Of a stretch of DNA of 64,000 bases, positions 1 to 11,772 are shown in pieces (position 1 is the first letter of the stretch; the number at the start of each line of letters is the position of its first letter). The position numbers and the translations under genes are program-made. Where the stretch lies: assembly GCF_010389155.1 (NCBI RefSeq), contig NC_057769.1, positions 32,597,548 to 32,661,547 on the forward strand. The letters run 5' to 3'. Source of the stretch: Erigeron canadensis. Its lineage: Eukaryota > Streptophyta > Magnoliopsida > Asterales > Asteraceae. Under the pieces are notes generated by a model that made no database searches, was not told where the DNA came from, and saw only the letters and a program-made list of their open reading frames with translations.

Positions 1-1
1 G

Positions 2-331
2 TCCAAGACTTCCGCTTCCGATTCCCCCGGTGCTCAAAGTTCGGGATCGGAAGCGAGGATTAATATTGATTTGAATGAGGCCGAAGGAGAGGGTGACACT
101 CGAGAGGTGCGGTATATACGACCTATGGGTGGTGGTGGAAGGTATACCACCAATTTTGGTGATTTGACGGATAAGTTGGAGGGTTTGATAGGAGTCGAAA
201 AAGAACGGGCCGAGTTTAATAAAGAACGACTTGTTATTCAAAAAGAAAAGCTTGGTATCAAAAAACATAGGCAATGTAATGAAGATTTGGCAACTTTGGC
301 AATCGACACTTCAAACCTTCCCGGATTTTAG
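2..331 (+). CDS. C-terminal fragment of a PIF/Harbinger-associated NAM-like (Myb/SANT partner) protein, partial
   Basis: The frame is open from the window edge to a TAG at 329-331, giving about 109 residues. It has a Ser/Gly/Ala-rich linker, then the stretch INIDLNE, a Gly-rich RPMGGGG patch, and a charged helical tail (GVEKERAEFNKERL, then QKEKLGIKKHRQ) that ends in LPGF. This is the usual layout of the 'No apical meristem-associated C-terminal' proteins that accompany PIF/Harbinger transposases and are often misannotated as glutathione S-transferase T3-like. In PIF/Harbinger elements this second protein has a Myb/SANT domain and helps the transposase bind DNA. The N-terminal part lies outside the window, so intactness cannot be judged. 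The family call rests on memory of the tail motif. Confidence 0.55.
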   Translation, partial: SKTSASDSPGAQSSGSEARINIDLNEAEGEGDTREVRYIRPMGGGGRYTTNFGDLTDKLEGLIGVEKERAEFNKERLVIQKEKLGIKKHRQCNEDLATLAIDTSNLPGF

Positions 332-1675
332 TTTATTATGTAACGTACTTTGTTTAATATTTCGGTTTAATATGTAATGGTCTACCGGATTTTATTTATT
401 TTCTTTAATGTAATTTTAGTTTATTTTAGTTATAATTTCAAGTTTATTAATAATTAAGAAACAAGTAAAACTTTAAGGGGTTTAATGTAAAAGAGTTACA
501 AAAAATGGCAAGTCAAAGATAAAAAAAATAAAATAAAATAGAAAGTGCAAGTTCTCAAAAACCCCTTACTCCAAGCTTTTGGTGTCTCCATGGTGGCATC
601 CTACGTGGCATGAAAAGTGTGGGGTTCATAAAAACCCCTTACTTCTACTAGTCTAAAGTACTAGTCTAAAATACTAAAACTGTTAAAAGATAATTTTCCC
701 TTCAAGGATTAGATAATACATAACAAAATTTTAGATTTGCCGCGTTTAGATGCCTTATTTTTGTCTTTAAGCTAATACTATATATAGTAACATTATATTA
801 TATTATTCTGTATTTTAACATGAATATCTTGTGTATTTTTTAAATACATATCATAATCTTTTGATATGATGAACTTTAAAAAATACAAAGTACTCACGCG
901 TTGTGGCGGTAAAATGATGAGGGTGATAAGTGAGGGTGATCGGCAAGAGAAGGTGATATGTGATAGAGTATCATAGCCAAATGCCTTAGCCGTACAAGCT
1001 CCGTCATCGTATTAAAAAATCGTCGAAAGTATATCAAATGACATCTCTAATGAAAAAACATGATATTTTAAGAACACCTATATAATGTTTATAATTTATC
1101 GATGTAAGGTTTTTGAGATAAAAGATTTTGAAAGAATTAGAGAAATAAATGATTTGTGGAAGAAAAAGAAAGTTATATGCATTGATGTGTGATATAATAC
1201 ATTATTATGTATATATTGTTAAAATTGAATGTTGAAAAATTGAAAGTTTAAAAGTAGATTTGCTTTTTAATATAATATAGATTTTATCAATTCGGAACAT
1301 AAATGAAGATTTAGGCTCTGTACAAAATATTAAACTTCATTCTATCAATTAGTAGCAATTACACCCATAGGATCACAAACAAACAAATCCATAACAGCAA
1401 CTTTTTTTTTCTTTTTTATTACACTTTATTTCAACAAAAGAAAAACACACTCATGAAAAGCACTCTCCATCCCTGCACAAATTGTAAAAAAAAATCAATT
1501 ATTAAATCATATTTAATACTTGTAAATAATTGATTTCATCCAAATAATCAATTAAAATCAATTAAAATTTTCTTTTTATTATTTTTTATAGATCTTAGCA
1601 AATAAACATGAAAAACAAATGCATACCTATTCAATCTGAAATAGGATGCACAAGGGCAATAACGATTATTAATAT
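332..1675. other. AT-rich intergenic region after the transposon gene
   Basis: No gene is visible. The first 300 bases probably contain the 3' flank of the PIF/Harbinger element: AACCCCTTAC occurs at about 560 and again at about 635, close to the sequence GTGGGGTTCAT. A degenerate GCGTTGTGGCGG motif near 898 resembles the Helitron-type 3' ends found elsewhere in the window. The rest is simple AT-rich DNA, including the 3' flank of the dehydrin gene on the minus strand. Confidence 0.5.
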
Positions 1676-1999
1676 CTAATCGCTATCGCTACTGCTGCTA
1701 CTATCGCCGCTTTTCTCATGACCTTCTTTCTTCTTCTTCTTTTCCTTCTTCTTTTTCTTCTCACCTTCACCACATTCTTCTTTGCTTCCTTCACCACCAT
1801 GAATCTTGTCCTTAATCTTATCAACTATTCCTTCCTTCTTTTCGGGTTTGTGGTCACCTTCATGTTTCTTGACATCAGACTTGTACTCACTTTCATGTTT
1901 CTTGTCATCCGACTTGTATTCGCCTTCGTGCTTCTTTTCACCATCTTTGTTGCCACCAATGTGAAGTGCATCACCAATCTTTCCCATTAGTCCTGCCAT
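1676..1999 (-). CDS. HIRD11: KS-type dehydrin, HIRD11 homologue
   Basis: A single uninterrupted 107-residue frame starts MAGLMGKIGDALHIGG, the N terminus typical of HIRD11-type dehydrins. It has 2.5 tandem copies of a KKHE[GS]EYKSD unit (residues 23-49), one K-segment (EGIVDKIKDKIHGGEG, about residues 55-70), a long lysine run (about 81-91) and a C-terminal S-segment SSSSSDSD. The protein is very hydrophilic and has no aromatic core, as expected for an intrinsically disordered group-2 LEA protein. Members of this subclass bind metals and limit damage during cold and drought. The length is close to Arabidopsis HIRD11 (98 residues). A minus-strand TATA box lies about 100 bases upstream and a DRE core about 240 bases upstream, which fits stress regulation. 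The short EYKSD repeats look like a lineage-specific expansion. Confidence 0.93.
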   Translation of the reverse strand: MAGLMGKIGDALHIGGNKDGEKKHEGEYKSDDKKHESEYKSDVKKHEGDHKPEKKEGIVDKIKDKIHGGEGSKEECGEGEKKKKKEKKKKKEGHEKSGDSSSSSDSD

Positions 2000-2094
2000 T
2001 TTTTCTCAATTTAGACACTTGTGATGTTTTGTATATATGTTTTTATAAGATGTGTTTTTGTATGGTTTGTGGAAAATGGTCTAGCATTGGTTGG

Positions 2095-2103
2095 TTTATA
2101 TAG
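2095..2103 (-). promoter_or_regulatory. TATA box of the dehydrin gene
   Basis: The minus strand reads CTATATAAA about 96 bases upstream of the dehydrin ATG. This allows a 5' UTR of about 65 bases, a normal spacing. Confidence 0.65.
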
Positions 2104-2119
2104 GGGAAATTTGGAGACT

Positions 2120-2124
2120 ACGTG
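2120..2124 (+). promoter_or_regulatory. ACGTG core, possible ABRE
   Basis: TACGTGTGTG contains the ACGTG core bound by bZIP ABF factors, about 120 bases upstream of the dehydrin ATG. It is a short motif that could occur by chance. Its position in a dehydrin promoter is the only support. Confidence 0.3.
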
Positions 2125-2235
2125 TGTGTGACATATAAGAATAAAATAAATAATAAATAAAATACATGACACGGAAGACCATGTCGATTAATTTGATATT
2201 ATCCATATTAAATTTAATATATTATATATTAAAAA

Positions 2236-2241
2236 ACCGAC
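2236..2241 (+). promoter_or_regulatory. DRE/CRT core (ACCGAC) upstream of the dehydrin
   Basis: ACCGAC is an exact DREB/CBF binding core and works in either orientation. It lies about 240 bases upstream of the dehydrin start codon. Cold- and drought-induced dehydrins commonly carry this site. A chance match is possible for a 6-mer. Confidence 0.4.
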
Positions 2242-3140
2242 CATTTTTTATTGGTTGGGTTTTCAAATGGCAAGAAGATATTTTTATTTTTATATAAAAT
2301 CTAGAAGAAATTCCTATCTATAGATGATAAAACTTTGAACTTTAATACAATGAAAAAGAAACCAATTCCTATCTTTAACTTAAATAAAGGTGATTACATA
2401 TCCATAATTAGATGATTGTTTGTTACTTTCACGAGAATATTGATTCTGTTTTTTACTTTCATGATGATTTCATCATAAAAACCAAATATCCATACTTATT
2501 ATCATATATTCTCTTCAAATCTTATTATTACTATTTCATTTTTAATTTTTATTTTTTTATAATTAAATCTGATTATCAAAAACGTAACCCGGAGGTCCAA
2601 AATGCTTCGTCTAGTGTATTGAAAGTGATTGTTATTTTGTGCAAATTTCTTTCGCAACGTACAGTAGAGGACAATATGGGTGGTTGCTCCCACTAAAATT
2701 TTGATACATAATGTATTTGTTGTTAGAATGATAAAATTTTGATTCGTCACCATTTTTGAATTATTTATTTATTTATTTATTTATTTTGCCCCGGTGGCCA
2801 TAGTATTATGTAACATATGTTTCATCATATGTTTATCTTTTTTTTTTTTTAAGAAATATATTCGTTGAATAAATAAATAAAATTGTTTAAGTTGATATCA
2901 ACTTTAGTATTTATTTATTAAATTTAACACCACCAAATTATTTATGCTAACTAGAATATTTCATTAATTCATATAAATTTTAAAATCTTTGACTTCTGTT
3001 ACGAAACGATTATTTATTTGCAATTAAGTTGTTATCAACAGTTTTCTACAACACACACGGAAGTAACGCGACAATGCCAATTGCAAAAACGTAAAATTAA
3101 TTAGTTAAAGTAAAAATAAGTTAAATAAATGAAATCTTTA

Positions 3141-3361
3141 TCTATAATACCTTATAAAGCAAACTGGATTCCTCCCTTAACTTAATTAAGAACCTGATAA
3201 GATAAAAATGTCGTTAAATAATCTTCCATGCTAAGCACCCTCTCACGTGATATACCAACTATGCCCTTCAACCATTTCGTCTCTAGCAAAGTAAAACCCT
3301 ATCAACGCCACCACCAGATTGTCTTCCCCACCACCGTCGCATTGCGCGGGTACTATGCTCA
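3141..3361 (+). mobile_element. Short non-autonomous Helitron-like element
   Basis: It starts TCTATAATACCTTATAAAGC directly after an A. It ends with a GC-rich imperfect hairpin (CGTCGCATTGCGCGGG), then seven bases and CTCA before a T. The start and end match a second copy at 15243-15477 (TCTATACTCTCTTATAATAC and CGTCGCATTGAGCGGG). Helitrons begin with TC, end with a hairpin plus CTRR and insert between A and T; CTCA departs slightly from CTRR. It has no coding capacity. Confidence 0.5.
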
Positions 3362-4805
3362 TATATAATAAAGAATGATTGTTTTTTACAACTATTTTTA
3401 GAAACATTATGAGGTGTCAAGATCATATATTTTTTAAAAATGTTTATCTTTCATTTATGATGTCATATTTAAAAAAACTCACTTAATACTTATTTAAAAT
3501 TCATAATCTTTTAATTTTTTCTATATAATATTTTAAAATGTTTTTCTATACTTTGTTAATGTAATAGGTACTCTTCATATCAAGTTATAATATATCGATA
3601 ACAAAAATTAGATACATTTTTTTTTATAAAAATTTTAATTACGACACTCAGGTTGAATTCGGATCGATTATCTATTGAAAATAATAGTATAAAAATGTGT
3701 CGGTAAGTAAGTAGGGACCATGGGCTACATGGCCCAATCTTAATACCACCTATCACGCTGACACGTTATTGTAGGCCCAACGATATAACTTTTTTTTTTT
3801 TATGTGAACGGCAACGATATAATAACTAGTTTACTTTTCCTCTTTTATACGAGTATTTATTAATTTAATGGCCCTCCACTGACCACTAATCTTTAGTCTT
3901 TCCCTTTATATACAATTTTTTTTTTACAAGTGAATTTTACCTCAGAATGTGTATTAATTACACAACGAAAAGGTCTCACATTAAGCGAATTTTAAATAGC
4001 CTTTATCACCATATCACATCCTTAATTGAAAAATACCGTGTGAAATAAATTTCTCTCTATTAAACTTGAAGTTTAATGGATATATATATTTAAAAATGAT
4101 AACTGGACCAGGTTCTTTCAACTTTTATGACTCAGAAATTGAAGAGTTTTTATTCAGATATATGCGACTTAATTAGGTGTATTTTTATGAGTTTTTATAT
4201 ATGCTTTTTTAAACCCTAAGATGGTTACCTTAATAGTTAATAGGTTCAATAGGTTCATATGTGAGGTTTTTACATATTATATGGTGAATTGATGGTGATT
4301 TGAAACACGACGTTAAAAAAAACCCAGAATAGTGAAACCAGGGTTGTCAAATTAGTGAAAATTTAGAATAGTCATATAGTATGTTACTATGAGAGGGAAT
4401 ACATGATGAATTGAAAAGGGACTACCCTTTCCATTATTGTAATTTATTATTATTGTAAGTTTATATACTATACATACATGTCGGCCATATTGATGGGACC
4501 CAATTATGGTTGATCAATCACATTCGTTTGATTATGATTTGCCCACTCAAAAGCTCACAAATAATAAGTTTGGATAAAGTTGGTCAAGAAGATAGGTGTC
4601 CATTTAGATTTATTAAAGTTTTTATTTTATATACATACATGAATGAATCTTTGTGGATTTTGTCCTTCCGAGTTTAGCGTAACATAGGTAAGGATTATAA
4701 TTAACAAAACAGAAAAGTCTAGTAAAATAAAAACCCAAAATGATATGGTTAAAACCTAACGAACAAAATCTTTCCCCTTACCCAAAAAATTTAATAAAAA
4801 GAAAC

Positions 4806-4966
4806 TGTTATGCTTGCATACAAACTTCTATAAACAAGGTTTACAAACTGAATTAGCCCAATTAAATTGTTTTTATTTTCTCTTTTTTCAGTCTCTCTCC
4901 ATTTTTCATTAGACCACATAAGTTTGTAGCCTTGTTTATAAAAGTTTGCTTGTAAATGTAGCATTA
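4806..4966. mobile_element. Small inverted-repeat (MITE-like) element
   Basis: The left arm (ACAAACTTCTATAAACAAGG and onward to ACAAACT) is repeated as its reverse complement on the right (AGTTTGTAGCC then TTGTTTATAAAAGTTTG). The arms are about 40 bases and the element about 160 bases. No coding frame and no clear target-site duplication was found. Confidence 0.45.
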
Positions 4967-5699
4967 AAAAGAGGACATTTAAGTAGATGTGACAAGATTA
5001 GCATGTTTTAACTTAAAAACAAGTCGAAACTTGAAGCCGTTGCCTTAAACTTATAAAAGAAAATAGCAAAAAACAAGAGAAAAATTAACAATCATTTGGA
5101 AGATAGATTAACTTTGTATAGTACTACTATACTATATTGGATTAGATATTCCAATGGAGTCACGTGCTGTTCACAGGTTCCTACACAATATTCCTGGTTT
5201 TCCTCCAAATGCACCGTCCATAGAGTTTAAAATCAATACATATGCATGAATCTCCATCCATTCCCAATGCACCATCTATCTATACATATAATACTACAAG
5301 ATTACTCTCTTGATGCACGATTTGAACGAATCAAGTGTACGAATCAATAGGTTTTTGGTGGAGAACGTGCAGCTTATGAACGAACACGGATCTAATTTAT
5401 CTTTATTATATAAACTTGGTAAACATATTGGGTGTTCCCAACGAAAACCTATCGCCACATTCAATGGATCCAGTTCTTAACTTATTTCTTTATTGACAGT
5501 TCTCTTTTAGCTTCTCAGAAGTCGATAATGGGTATGTACAAAAAGAAGTGAAATTTAAAAGTTAAGTATGATCGTTTTAAACCACAACTTAGGTAAATCT
5601 AGCAATGCATAGAACCAATGAGAGTCATCACGAAATTGTAACCAAGTACAGAAAGAAAATTATACCACCACTCTTTTGAGTCTTTGAATTAGTTTACTG

Positions 5700-8600
5700 T
5701 TATCTAATTGCTCCAAGCAAATTTGCACCGTCCAGTTTCGCGCCATCCAAATCCTGCAAGAATAAAACACAATTTGTAACAAAATAAAATCATTAAGGGA
5801 TTTATGGAACTTTATAAGTTCTGAGTTTATGCAGAGTTTTACCCAATTATGTGAATATCAAGTGTATTTAGGCATTTTACTAACAGCCTCACGTTTACTA
5901 AACAAAATTTTGCAATACTTGAGATGCATGAATTAAAGAAAAATTAATTTGGTGTTACTTACCGTGTCACGAAGATTCACATGACGAAGATAAGCACGTT
6001 GAAGATTTGCACCTTTTAAATTAGCATTGGTCAATTTTGCACCCTAAAATAGCAAAACAGATATAGAGAGACAAGAATTAGTCGGAATTAATCAAGTTAG
6101 GACAAGTTTAAATGAACCTTCTGAATCCTGGCTTGGATACTTATTTTTTTTAGAACAGAAGAAATATTCTATTAATAATAAAAAGGATCTACTAGCAAGA
6201 TGCTAGTGATCAAAATTACAAAAAATACAAGAAAAATACAACATAGATCCAACTCGAAACTTTAACTGCAAAGGTAGCAAAATGATTGAAAAAACCTTAT
6301 GCCAATTACAGAAAACCCGAGACATAAGAAGCAACCCCATCGACGAAGGCCGAGCCACCGGTTTTCACTTCGTGATGTTTTTGATGCAACCCCATACAAG
6401 TTTTGAGGACACGACCAACTAGAAACTACATCAAGTGTCCAAAGACTTGGATACTTAATAAATTTCGAGTTCACTTTTACTACTTACTCTCTCACTACCA
6501 TTTACTGCCTTTCTTTGATATATGATATCACAAACCGGGAATCTAAAAAAGATCTTTGATTATGGTCGAAATCTATAGCAAAACTCGAACAGATATTATA
6601 CCTTTAGATTGGCGCCTTCAAGATTGGCTCCCTCCAAATTTGCATTTGTAAGATCAGCGGTCTGAAAACATAGAATGCAAGCAATAAAATATTAATAAAT
6701 GTAGCAAATGATACAGACAAGGCTTTAAAAATTCCACCCAGAAGTGGTGCTTTTATGTGGCCCTTCTACAGAACTAGATCTTAAACTAACAAAATCTACA
6801 CTCAAAATTAAAAAGTGTAGACAGAGCATCAAAATCACTTAATATCCATTCCAAAAACATGGTGTGCAACCAGGATGGTCAGGTAACACGTCAAAATGGG
6901 TAAACTGGTGGCCAGCACTTTTTCGTCCAAAGAACATAGAGCTTCTACAAATATTACATTTGCAGGCTTACGTTTTTTTTTCTTTTGAAAGGTTTGGATC
7001 AATTGCTCGCAACAGGGGATCTAGCTTACGTTGTCTTAACTGGGTCCACGCTAGAGTGCCCCCTCACGCTCAATACCTGGTAGGAGGAAAATCCCCCAAT
7101 TAAACTGCCTAAAGGCACAACATTTAATTAGGATAAAACTCTGCCCTCTCACCAAGACTCGAACCTGGGTCTTGCATCAGTGAGAGACTTGTATGAAATA
7201 CCTTGTACCATGGAGCTATTTGCTCGTTGGTATTTGCAGGCTTACGTAAATTATGTTACTTCAATAATAATAATATAATAGTTTTGAATTAAATTGATTA
7301 AGATATTTTATGCATTATAAAATGTTAAAACACTCAGGGAGGCTGCTTTCTTGAGCCATGTAAAGTATTAACCCATTTGAAATAACCCAAATCAACCCAT
7401 TCATAAGTAAATGGGTCAAAATTGCCGCCTCTACTAGTATAAACTATCTTCAGGACGCCACATCTAATGTCATAATGATGGTATAAGGTATTCGACCAAG
7501 ACCTAAGCATACCTGAAGATGTGCAGAGCGCAGGTCTGCATTGCAGAAGCTACAGTCTATCAGGCACGCATCTGCAAAAATTAAATCATTCAAACTGGAT
7601 CAATAAGAGAGTATATTTCTTGACCAGATAGTTTACAAGATGACTTAGTTTAACTTGGTGCATGCATAGAGTGCAGATCATTTATGACAATACACCATTG
7701 GGTTAGCTTCTTACAAATAAGTCTTCCTATTTATCAATCATTAAATCTCATCACTCATTGGTATAAGAAACAGACATTCAAAAATAAACTCAATAATAAA
7801 CAGAAATTAGAGATTATTACCTTGTAAGTTTGCACTCTGAAGATTTGCTCCAGCTAGCAATGCTCCACGAAGATTGGCCCCAGTGAACTCACATCTTCCC
7901 TAGGCAACACAAAATCAATTGAGTTGGCTAGTATGCAAAAAAGATTTTACAATAAAATTCACAAAAGACATCCTGCCATCCTGGTAAGACGTCTATGTAA
8001 ATTCTAACACATATACATTGCAGTACTGAGATGATTGCAAACTTCATGCAACCAAAAAGGAAATCGCTTAAGTTCAAGGAATCTTACTCACGCAATGTTG
8101 CATTGTGAAAAATTGTATTTTCAGCATCTACATCCTGGAATGAATAAAAGAAAGCACTACTTTTATCAGAAATAACAAGAGCGAGCAATTGGTGGACAAT
8201 AATAAAGCAACTGTATTACAAATACATCTACAAGATGTCTCTCGCAGATAAATTGGGTATTAATAATACCAAGTACGTAAATTACCTTAAACTTAGCACA
8301 CTGAAGGTTAGCGCGTGAGAAGAAAACGTTTTTCAGGCATGCATAGCTGAAGTCCACATAGGACAAGTCCTGGACAAGTTATAATGGGGATTAACTGGAT
8401 CAGAAGAGCCAACTTATAAGTACGACATTGACATCGAAAATGTTTATAAATAAATCTTAACCATCAAGTTTGAATCAGAAAACGATAATTAAATAGCTAC
8501 CAGCGATAGAAAGCTTATAGAAAAGTCATAGAATGTGATGGACCACACATGCAAAATACAAACCATAGTTCACAAATTTTCTTTTACAATCGATGTTATA

Positions 8601-10606
8601 TGGAGGACAGCCCGAAAACCTTGGGCTTGTAAACCTTTAAAACGGGCACCTTTAGATAATATTTTATAGTTTTTTAAGTTCGGAAATAGTATACTAATAC
8701 AGTCCATACTCTAACGCATATTGCTGTTGTATATGATACGTTTGAGTATTTGACAATTAACTTTATATCACACAACACGATGTACTTAATCATACCAGTT
8801 TTGAAAGATCGAGGCCAGAGAGATTTACTCCTCTCAATCTGACTTTTTCAGATTGTACACATTTGATAATATCAGTTCGTGTTAATTCAGTATCCATTTC
8901 TTCAGCCTCTTTCTTCTTATTCACGACCTCAGCTATCCCATCCACTAATCCCTAAAATGGTGAAATATAAGAGATGCTCAAGAGGGAGAATATTTTAACA
9001 AAGTACTACCATATATAACTTAGTCCTATGTTGATACTAATTGTTCACAAAGCGAAAGACAGCCACCACTTCTATAAAATGCCAACATACAGAGTTAAAT
9101 GGTAAACATGAAATGTGTGGTGGTCCCTCGGCAGAGACTTATGCTTCTTAATGTAAAGGTCACAAGTTATATCCTTGGCATAAACCCCCTAGTGACCACA
9201 AAGGTTCAACCACTATAAATCCGGGCTCGCAAAGCGAGTCGCTTTAGGATTAGTCTGCTCACAAAGCAGGTGGGATCACCCAAGCTTGTAAGAGGCCAAA
9301 AAAAGAAGTTAACCATGATAGCAATACATAATGGACTGTTATATTCACATTCAAATTAATATACCATCATTAAATAAACAAAATCGGTCATTCAAGAAAG
9401 GAAGGGATGACTTACAAGAAGCTGATAGTATTCTGCCTCCCGCAAAAGCTCTGAACACTCTACATCACCCAAGTTGGGAACCACACCATCTCTCAACCAA
9501 TTTAATATGTGTCGAAAATGTTTTCCATCCCTGTCAAGAAATACATACCCCTGAAAAAGAACGAAATGTTCAAAACATGTTCCTTTTGTGGTAGAACAAC
9601 TCGGCACACACACTATTCACAAGAATCTAAAAGATTGTGGGCTTACTACTGTATTAAGTCTTTAACAATCTTATTATCCTCTACCTTTTTATATCTCTTT
9701 ATCTTTGTTAATTTGATTGCTTCATTTGCCCCAGACACTTTGTTTATTCGCGTAAATTTCTCTACTTACATATAGTTCCATCAAAGTGTATGATATTAGG
9801 CATGTCCTAAAAACAAGCTGCCCATTTAATTCTTACACCTCTCCATAATTCTATCATGATAATACGCCGACTACCCTGATTACGGCATATGACATGTAAA
9901 ATTTTGTATATGTTAATCAGCCTAATTTTCAAATGAGCAAACATATGGCTTCACTTAACGAAAAAAAGGCCAAGAAAACTAAACATAATCCAATTATTAC
10001 CTATAAAAATTCAACAAGAAGTGCTTAAAATAATAACATATCAACATACTAATGAAGCATCTAATCCTGCAACTAAACATCTTCAAACAAAAGACATTTT
10101 TCAGGGGTGTTCATTTGTCCGAGAATTTACCTTGTCAGAGTCCTTACAAACAGTGTGGCGACCGCTAAACATAGCCGCAAGCATCGAATGAGGCTCCCTC
10201 TGAGTTAGCGTATCAACAGTTGTACAAAACTTCTTGCCACCTATATAATACACAACAACTGAAAACCAATCATATCTTCATGACTACATAATACACACTA
10301 TTGTAATCAAAGATTCAAGTGTCGGATTAGAAAACGTGTTTTTGTAATCAAAGGCCTAATTTTAAGGACAAAATGATAGAAACGAATATGAAAATAAATA
10401 TATTATATATAATGGATGAATAAAATCAAGCGATCTATGAATTAAAGATAGAGACTGAAAATTGTAATTGATATAATATTACATAGTAAATTGTAAGGCA
10501 TGTAGTAGTATATAGATACACGAATTGTATATGTATAGATTGTGTATGTGAGAGAAGAGCTACCGATATTGAGACGAACAATTGAAGAAGAATCGTCGGA
10601 GTACAT
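5700..10606 (-). CDS. FIP2: BTB/POZ (T1-type) and pentapeptide-repeat protein, FIP2 homologue
   Basis: Exons on the minus strand: 10606-10564, 10240-10131, 9550-9416, 8951-8796, 8369-8286, 8134-8088, 7894-7821, 7571-7513, 6661-6602, 6043-5963, 5753-5700; 903 bases, 300 residues. Residues 10-100 form a potassium-channel-tetramerisation-type BTB domain (IVRLNIGGKKFCTTVDTL, then DRDGKHFRHILNWLRDG). Residues about 145-300 are pentapeptide repeats of the A(N/D)LxG type, such as GANLEGANLKGAKLTNANL, which form a right-handed beta-helix. Arabidopsis FIP2 (At5g55000, 298 residues) binds the formin AFH1, and BTB proteins of this type can also serve Cullin-3 ligases; the substrate here is unknown. All boundaries are GT-AG. 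At exon 6/7 only GA|GTAAGA joined to GGAAG|ATG keeps the frame, although a stronger-looking GTGAGT lies 4 bases upstream. Introns carry a LINE tail and two SINEs. Confidence 0.93.
6144..6445 (-). mobile_element. L1-like LINE 3'-end fragment with target-site duplication
   Basis: A T-run at 6144-6151 (poly-A on the minus strand) opens a 302-base insert flanked by the perfect 12-base repeat CTTGGATACTTA at 6132-6143 and 6446-6457. The minus strand reads toward a typical plant LINE 3' UTR (TATTAATAGAATATTTCTTC then GTTCT and the A-tail). The insert is 5'-truncated, as is usual for target-primed reverse transcription. It lies in an intron of the FIP2 homologue; the small frame across it is non-functional. 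Confidence 0.75.
6974..7231 (-). mobile_element. tRNA-derived SINE, copy 1, with 16-base target-site duplication
   Basis: The element is flanked by the exact 16-base repeat ATTTGCAGGCTTACGT (6958-6973 and 7232-7247). On the minus strand it starts with an A-box-like TAGCTCCATGGTA and a B-box GGTTCGAGTCTTGG about 45 bases later, and ends in an A-rich tail (CAAAAGAAAAAAAAA). These are the marks of an RNA polymerase III SINE moved by LINE machinery. It is 258 bases long, has no coding capacity, and sits in an intron of the FIP2 homologue. Related copies lie at 32686-32982 and about 29955-30110. Confidence 0.88.
9112..9309 (+). mobile_element. SINE-like element of a second family
   Basis: The 198-base insert begins GTGTGGTGGTCCCTCGGCAG, has a B-box-like GGTCACAAGTTATATCC near 9166, and ends in a run of A (AAAAAAAGAAG). 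Imperfect flanking repeats TAAACATGA (9103-9111) and TAACCATGA (9310-9318) may be the target-site duplication. It lies in the third intron of the FIP2 homologue. Confidence 0.55.
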
Positions 10607-10799
10607 GGTGATGGTTGGGCACTAGACAACAACTAATTGGATGGATGGATGGATGATCGAAGAAGCAAAAGAGGGTTAACAGAACGGAACACACACACAC
10701 CAACGTTTTAATTTTGACTTATATCTGGGTCTTACATTACACGTGTTATGTAACTTTTCCCGGAAATTTTCCTAAAAAATAAGGATAATTAAAAGCAGA

Positions 10800-11057
10800 G
10801 ATTAATCAAGGGAATACCAACATACTTTCACATTTGTACACGGTTGCCCATTATACTTTTTTATTGATGAGGTTTACCCACATACTTTTCTTTTTGTACA
10901 CGGTTGACCAATATTACCGACTATCACAGGTAAACCGGTCAACTTTGGGTCAACCATGTACAAAAAAAAAGTGTATGTGGGTAAACCTCATCAATAAAAA
11001 ATATGATGGGCAACCGTGTACAAATGAAAAAGTACGTTGGTCTTTTCATGATTAATC
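10800..11057 (-). mobile_element. Hairpin MITE, copy 1
   Basis: Both ends begin GATTAATCA reading inward. The arms (about 110 bases, including TTTGTACACGGTTGCCCAT and ATTGATGAGGTTTACCCAC) are near-perfect inverted repeats, so the 258-base element can fold on itself almost completely. The centre contains GACCAATATTACCGACTATC. A second copy at 11514-11772 has the same arms and the reverse-complemented centre. Orientation is arbitrary. No coding capacity; superfamily not determined. Confidence 0.8.
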
Positions 11058-11513
11058 AAAAAAAAATAAGTAGTGATGTATGGCTAAAAAAATATCTTAT
11101 GGATGATCCCGCATACTTAATACATGCGAATCTTTCTTACTAAAAAAGGGATAACAACCAAATATTTCATACGAAACCCAAAATACAAAAATTTTGAACA
11201 TTTTGACGTTGTAGATGTTGCATATCATTGCAACCCAATAATAATGAATGTTGGTGCCCAACCTCAAAACTTGTTTTTTCTTTGTAACGAGGTCTTAAGA
11301 CCCATGCGTTGTACATCCGAGATGAATTATATTATTTTCATTTTTAACGTGTGGTTTAAAAATGATCTATATTAGAACGATGTTGAGTTGTGTGTAAGAG
11401 TATAGTTATAATATAGACATAATTATGAAAATAGAATGCAAGGAAACAATTAACAATATAATATATAGCTATGTTGATTAAAAAGTACATGTTTACGAAC
11501 GTTGATTAAAATT

Positions 11514-11772
11514 GGATTAATCACGAAAAGACCAACGTACTTTTCCATTTGTACACGGTTGCCCATCATATTTTTTATTGATGAGGTTTACCCACATACT
11601 TTTTTTTTGTACACGGTTGACCCAAAGTTGACCGGTTTACCTGTAATAGTCGTTAATATTGGTCAACCATGTACAAAAAAGAAAGGTATGTGGGTAAACC
11701 TCATCAATAAAAAAGTATAATGGGTAACCGTGTACAAATGGGAAAGTACGTTGGTCTTCTCGTGATTAATCC
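11514..11772 (+). mobile_element. Hairpin MITE, copy 2, inverted relative to copy 1
   Basis: The ends are GGATTAATCAC and its reverse complement. Arms match those of copy 1 (GTACACGGTTGCCCATCAT and onward). The centre reads ACCGGTTTACCTGTAATAGT, the reverse complement of the copy 1 centre, so the two insertions are in opposite orientation about 460 bases apart. It could yield a hairpin transcript and small RNAs, which is an inference. Confidence 0.8.

Larger units (their letters stand above)
2250..5699. other. Gene-free, transposon-bearing intergenic region
   Basis: No coding frame here resembles a gene. The region holds a (TTTA)n microsatellite at about 2761-2786, a short Helitron-like element (3141-3361), a small inverted-repeat element (about 4806-4966) and otherwise AT-rich sequence between the divergent dehydrin promoter and the 3' end of the FIP2 homologue. 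Confidence 0.5.

Noticed and set aside
6262..6474. 70-codon frame on the minus strand in the FIP2 intron
   Set aside because: It is the untranslated 3' region of a truncated LINE bounded by a target-site duplication.
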